A stretch of DNA of 46,487 bases, taken from positions 1 to 46,487 of the forward strand of contig CAJOID010000011.1 of NCBI GenBank assembly GCA_905234595.1. The letters run 5' to 3'. The first letter of the stretch is position 1. Each line of letters opens with the position of its first letter. Below are positions 44,801 through 46,487 of this stretch, piece by piece. Under the pieces are notes generated by a model, which made no database searches, had not been told where the DNA came from, and saw nothing but the letters and a program-made list of their open reading frames with translations. Position numbers and translations under genes: made by a program. The stretch comes from an uncultured Lachnospiraceae bacterium (GTDB lineage Bacteria > Bacillota > Clostridia > Lachnospirales > Lachnospiraceae).

Positions 44801-45611
44801 ATTTAAAAATGCAGTTAAATACATATTTACATTTGGACGTCTCAAGGGAACAAAGCCGACCAGCTTGATCAATAATCACGGTTTGGATCTGGCACTCGGC
44901 GGTCTGGGCAGACAGTTTAACGGAAACAAGGTCATAGATGATCAGGGATCATTCGGACATCTTTATCAGAAATATGTATCCGGTGATGAGAATACCTGTG
45001 GCGGCATGCTTGTCGGTATCGAGAATTCAGCTCCCGGCGGCACACATTTCATACAGAAGCAGGTAGGCGGATATGCCGGAACCAGCTGTATCGGAGAGGT
45101 GCACAGCACCAAGGCAATTTCTCATGGACAGTCGGCGTTCTTTTCAACAAAAAAACTCACCGGTGACCGGTATGGAGGGCGTGTAGTCGATCTGTCTCAT
45201 GTGAGTGCCGATAATCTGACTGCGATACTTAATGCATTTGATCGCAAATATAAAGAGCTGCAGACCGAGGCAACTAAGACAATCAGTAATTCACTGAGCC
45301 AACAGGCCCGTGAAGAAGCGCAGAAGAAACGTGCTGATGCGACAGCTAAATTGGAGAAGATGAACGAACTCCTGAGCGGAAAGATCATGTCGGCGCAGAG
45401 ACTGAGTGACCTTCTTCATTATCTGGGAATATCCCGGGGCAGGAGGACTATGGTTGCAAATATGAGAAGCACCGAAGGATTATCCAGAGCGGAAAAGAAT
45501 AAATATACGGAAAGCATGAGAAAAGCAAACCTTAAAAGGAATAATATGAACGCTTTCTTTGATGATCGGGAGTATGTAAACAATGATGGAGACAATGACG
45601 GTCAGGAATGA
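38883..45611 (+). CDS. Giant protein 4 (2242 aa) with papain-like cysteine peptidase domain
   Basis: The start is ATG 38883, overlapping the GNAT stop; a GTG at 38850 is rejected. The N-terminal ~830 residues are charged helices and include a His/Asp cluster (HKDQDHDHAHDEE, about 316-328). Lys/Glu/Arg coils lie at about 878-925 and 1557-1617. Between them is a papain-like fold, about 1195-1400: Cys1214 in YGASCWATSGALIANWYM with Gln in the preceding QWYG, His1362 in LLVPGHYRTIIGFG, Asp1378 in LRVRDSSS. The SCWA signature and spacing fit the C39/C70 (AvrRpt2, staphopain-like) group. A C-terminal region (about 2010-2100) with GHLYQKY, ENTCGGMLVGIE and HSTKAISHGQSAFF looks like another folded domain. 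There is no signal peptide. The peptidase may cleave the protein itself, other giants or a target. The peptidase call is fairly sure; the rest is unknown. Confidence 0.87.
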   Translation: MSDFKEKLKTRTDRLKVTVDGILGNQEAQGADAFKMPEEAGYSTRTRSREVKAQEEFRRKYKAKHKAALDGVEIGVQAPAEYAPEDVAFQERKYGYFSHTKKQRIRNAKTQKNAWKGSLDEFESNDEYGFDVKDEMTEDTLDLMASTRRLAAIEDKKRDLVDEILTAESLKALKEKDVHAGNALETYKNAIIDLGPSIEVVPDDHEILSGELHFSEESVERFKAYLRFVASDPIGAMEAALTDSLHQVTSFPEKMLGVRAIPQSFDRLMQIRNRYVAINELRKLRLMPKDVKDDNPVGKLMTKLYPRVDKAAAHGAHKDQDHDHAHDEEANFDFIKNMETALNSDMSACLSKAGIRFRAGLFGSKREKNLIDSDGNAAKNGIALMKNKQKALSQDEKEEKRQLNSEHWESREKAAYDEVRKKLSEEEKPKPDAYGILKAVKKIQTEAAKKKKIRYNTAMAEELEKRIADLSLTIDELKNRVTYSATALELDQVKMSRELTERMRTEAERAQYDLFYLVERAQGYINAYDHMLRGSELNVHGSAIMDELKAQETDDGFVVIRDQVDTRYNTDTLNRVNSIAQPVERKKLTAKNDRETAEQVKALLIDFETRSTELMREIREINPAKKVAVIEKAMEFRKDFLSQGALLNKVTAGGCVGAVALIRSIEDTQTRDKALAAYQNTLNKTNYICTYVDLYRTENIQSMYTDHKLPKELVLIGEEKRMRPQDHAEKAKTLQQVLDNYQREILKYDAQLGRNAVKFDLAGLEPDEEAGEEQQAVNALAELLNHADLSKLSDQQYPEQPEEEIPILEVRNRLDSMEKPLEEGGNGGEDGDQPGTKKVWKRIEKRSVIHTKNGDIDNLEITYEETDVPLDYEETEDEKAERERIEKEREEERQRREEEEQRERERREHEQNGQPQYERRVKDELAMAVINEGSLKTTRDFVNYLRIQLTVINKNSHVTWDEVKKEAKSWLVGRELIQHGTNQKVAINAENVDELIEETRKTFDPDQIVDEANYTEEEKQTFADSEEEPVFVQGSVAALVQTAFSMNSKQNCGKFAESNTPDNAVEKELQKNFKLEYYRRFQNEISKETVNGRKVDVNDVSIPEEDQKAVRWLLSHMPQNVADSKAMSDYRKLWDKKIGYDMLRGKKLDARTFKKTKAFFDAWETARDLTKEAAEVKAIKDHLKTVDTNVRIPDMSVGHEKDIPNVMQWYGASCWATSGALIANWYMKHKQNDADPVVFDQMSFLDPTQVQLNPYSEDMLQAEQKDRHLDYGFSKELRNIRTFVKPMGGMGNLMSMPDVMLANMSNTGIRHMRFNIPDKDKNFDGQKMSDDEWTKLSQLFFNRISELLQGGSGPISLLVPGHYRTIIGFGDGKLRVRDSSSSSGCVNGNSEDTFTLEEFRDLLKDHYRTGQGFSCELVFLQKLDGEDKEQLSRKYGYRYENGKLVYDEKDEKIRASSPENMCHNLGLMYSNENVERNNLLDRFMKDEIYVPKNLDHVANVKEVNKSITETRRKLGLPDITQEEKANTDAQRIEFQLTADEIRAQKAEEWKNRAKFPDEIEAERQANERARELERQRQEELRRQQEEERKKQEEERKKQEAERKQREIESRARSVFGDKFDENKAELVRKTQNFDQFLRGGAKLKEKDKKAVPTALDVLNGDYEIRQAKLMNEEKDVEVQPFGWLLTNDDMARIEEQLQKNDSVFAHKAIESEESKVADRNAAMSAIKMNDISQFNHLPAFLKEYYGRKALDVFFKDIPKYKNDGMLPTLKELKPEGLRKLAAKTRDPIFRTAINMIITRKGKSARGRDQSKTAMEYDKFLNQTLIMQTLSPMTAEALDRLRNDSRGRKKHRLDGRNSADTMIANNMAKQRHLAKTMLLLQLGRFDRIDSRMDGNREIEETNPYDSTVSEALAHGGRVGISLPSGTKAQQQELRKAWEGDITPLLYTRMATHDLHRRKLNEEGSKFREVRLRGRFKNAVKYIFTFGRLKGTKPTSLINNHGLDLALGGLGRQFNGNKVIDDQGSFGHLYQKYVSGDENTCGGMLVGIENSAPGGTHFIQKQVGGYAGTSCIGEVHSTKAISHGQSAFFSTKKLTGDRYGGRVVDLSHVSADNLTAILNAFDRKYKELQTEATKTISNSLSQQAREEAQKKRADATAKLEKMNELLSGKIMSAQRLSDLLHYLGISRGRRTMVANMRSTEGLSRAEKNKYTESMRKANLKRNNMNAFFDDREYVNNDGDNDGQE
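43631..43672 (+). repeat. Two perfect 21-bp tandem repeats in a coiled-coil region
   Basis: A 21-bp unit (GCAGGAGGAAGAACGTAAAA plus A) occurs twice without mismatch and starts a third, broken copy. It codes QEEERKK twice inside the Arg/Glu/Gln coil of the 2242-aa protein. Because the unit is a multiple of three and perfect, copy number could vary between strains without breaking the frame. Confidence 0.85.
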
Positions 45612-45625
45612 TCGGGAGGTGAGGA

Positions 45626-46159
45626 TTGATACCGGTAGAACTTGAGATAATGAACATTACTGATGATTCCAAACAGGAAGCAGCGGCTGCGCTGCTTCCT
45701 GCGTATGTGTTTAAAGAGCCCGAAGTGACCGTGTTCGGAGCGCATGCCGGGGACGGCTCCCTGGTGGGCGCCATGGCCTTTGCCCCGGTGAAACCGAAGC
45801 ACGCCGGGAGCAAAAAGAAAAAAACACCGGATGATGATGAATATTTCGATATGATCACCGAACGACTGGCAGGATATACATCAAAGGATACGCTGCGCAT
45901 TCACTGGATAGAGGTTCTGCCTGATTACCGGCGTGAGGGTATAGGCATAGTGCTGATGGATGCACTTACCACGGTCCTGGCTCAGAGTGCGGATATGCCG
46001 AAACTCACTGTCTGGTATGATGACGAGGATGCGGCATACGGGCTGGGAGATTTCCTCTATGATCTGCGCCTCTTCGAGATATCTGACGATACTCTCGGCG
46101 ATAAGCCTGTACATATCGCATTGTGGACCGGAGAGACCTATGGCGGTCAGGATGCATAG
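45626..46159 (+). CDS. GNAT-family acetyltransferase
   Basis: The 177-aa protein begins at a TTG preceded by GGGAGG at six bases. It is a single GNAT domain with the pyrophosphate loop RREGIG at 102-107 (IEVLPDYRREGIGIVLMDAL), a good match to Q/RxxGxG. A Lys-rich insertion (HAGSKKKKTPDDDEY, about 55-75) interrupts the early strands. It follows the 2242-aa giant by 14 bases and ends the box D operon, so that giant is flanked by two GNAT genes. It lacks the second domain of the other three. Substrate unknown. Confidence 0.85.
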   Translation: MIPVELEIMNITDDSKQEAAAALLPAYVFKEPEVTVFGAHAGDGSLVGAMAFAPVKPKHAGSKKKKTPDDDEYFDMITERLAGYTSKDTLRIHWIEVLPDYRREGIGIVLMDALTTVLAQSADMPKLTVWYDDEDAAYGLGDFLYDLRLFEISDDTLGDKPVHIALWTGETYGGQDA

Positions 46160-46190
46160 GAAAAAACGGGACCGATACGAAAAGAATCTG

Positions 46191-46214
46191 ATTGAAAACA
46201 GATTTGTTTTCAAT
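46191..46214. terminator. AT-rich hairpin between converging genes
   Basis: ATTGAAAACA pairs perfectly with TGTTTTCAAT around GATT. On the minus strand it is followed by a T-rich tail (TTCTTTTC), so it could end the minus-strand gene. On the plus strand the tail is ATATAATTA, a weak end for the GNAT operon. A second small hairpin, CAAAAG/CTTTTG at 46231-46246, lies right after the minus-strand stop. Confidence 0.45.
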
Positions 46215-46248
46215 ATATAATTATGTCCGTCAAAAGACCTCTTTTGGG

Positions 46249-46487
46249 TTATTGCTGAATTAACGGATATAAGAAAAAGCCATTCGGTAACGGTAAAGAA
46301 TCATCATAATCTTTATCGGAATATTTTTTCATGACAATGAAACCTTCGCCTTCAAGCATTTTTTTCCCCATGATGTAAAGATTACGACATGTTTCACACG
46401 CAAGCGTGTCATCTTCATCGTTGTAATAAGAGAGTTCTCTTGCAGAATTATGAGTATGGGTGTTGAACAGTTTGTTAATTGATTTGA
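46249..46487 (-). CDS. C-terminal part of an AT-rich hypothetical protein
   Basis: On the minus strand the frame is open from the window edge to a TAA at 46251-46249, giving 78 residues without a start. It reads as a plausible folded protein (ARELSYYNDEDDTLACETCR, then NLYIMGKKMLEGEGFIVMKK and a Pro/aromatic end FFLYPLIQQ), with one CxxC pair. The region is clearly more AT-rich than the rest of the window and the gene runs against the locus, so it belongs to another unit and may be acquired DNA. I do not recognise the family. Confidence 0.65.
   Translation of the reverse strand, partial: KSINKLFNTHTHNSARELSYYNDEDDTLACETCRNLYIMGKKMLEGEGFIVMKKYSDKDYDDSLPLPNGFFLYPLIQQ

Noticed and set aside
20021-45611. 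RTX toxins activated by HlyC-type enzymes
   Set aside because: No GGxGxD nonapeptide repeats occur in the giant proteins; the GNAT parallel is kept only as an analogy.
19159-46159. Contractile injection, type III or type VII secretion cluster
   Set aside because: No sheath, tube, baseplate, secretin, FtsK-like ATPase or WXG100 gene is present; only cargo- and chaperone-like proteins are seen.

Overview
The window looks like chromosomal DNA of a Gram-positive Firmicute, most likely a member of the Lachnospiraceae. The evidence is a ClpC with its N-domain, RadA, a LytR-CpsA-Psr cell-wall protein, strong AGGAGG-type ribosome sites, frequent TTG starts, and family-typical signalling proteins (SpoIIE phosphatases, a 7TM/HFLYN histidine kinase, and response regulators with an OmpR/SARP-type winged helix). 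Every gene runs on the + strand except a partial, AT-rich gene at the right edge.

Layout. (1) 1-10.8 kb is mostly housekeeping: the tail of a poly-aspartate protein, clpC, a small conserved protein, radA, an LCP protein, a heterodimeric ABC exporter with one degenerate ATPase site, and a PAS-GGDEF protein. A tRNA-Trp(CCA) with a good terminator closes this part. (2) 11.0-19.0 kb is a compact signalling operon: a Cache-HAMP-SpoIIE phosphatase, a 173-aa unknown, a response regulator whose phosphoacceptor Asp is Glu, a beta-propeller/SpoIIE transmembrane phosphatase, and a 7TM histidine kinase. (3) 19.1-46.2 kb is an unusual accessory locus. It holds four very large, highly charged proteins without recognisable signal peptides (1065, 2024, 1189 and 2242 aa), plus a 413-aa protein that is probably the detached C-terminus of the 2024-aa one. 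With them are up to four GNAT-fold proteins, a 70-aa protein, a second response regulator with an intact phosphorylation site, a lipoprotein and a small YbjN/chaperone-like protein. The 2242-aa protein contains an apparently complete papain-like cysteine peptidase core (Cys1214, His1362, Asp1378).

The strongest new observation is regulatory. Each of the four transcription units of the giant-protein locus starts with the same element: two direct repeats TGTGAYA exactly 11 bp apart, then exactly 10 bp, then a -10-like hexamer (19069, 24403, 32703, 37921). I saw this arrangement nowhere else in the window. It is the layout expected for a SARP/PhoB-type winged-helix activator, and two such regulators are encoded here. 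I infer a dedicated regulon: membrane sensors feed the response regulators, which switch on paired GNAT/giant-protein operons. What the giant proteins do is unknown. A secreted or intracellular effector system with GNAT modifying enzymes is one hypothesis.

Limits: everything comes from reading the sequence. No homology search, structure prediction or statistics were run.
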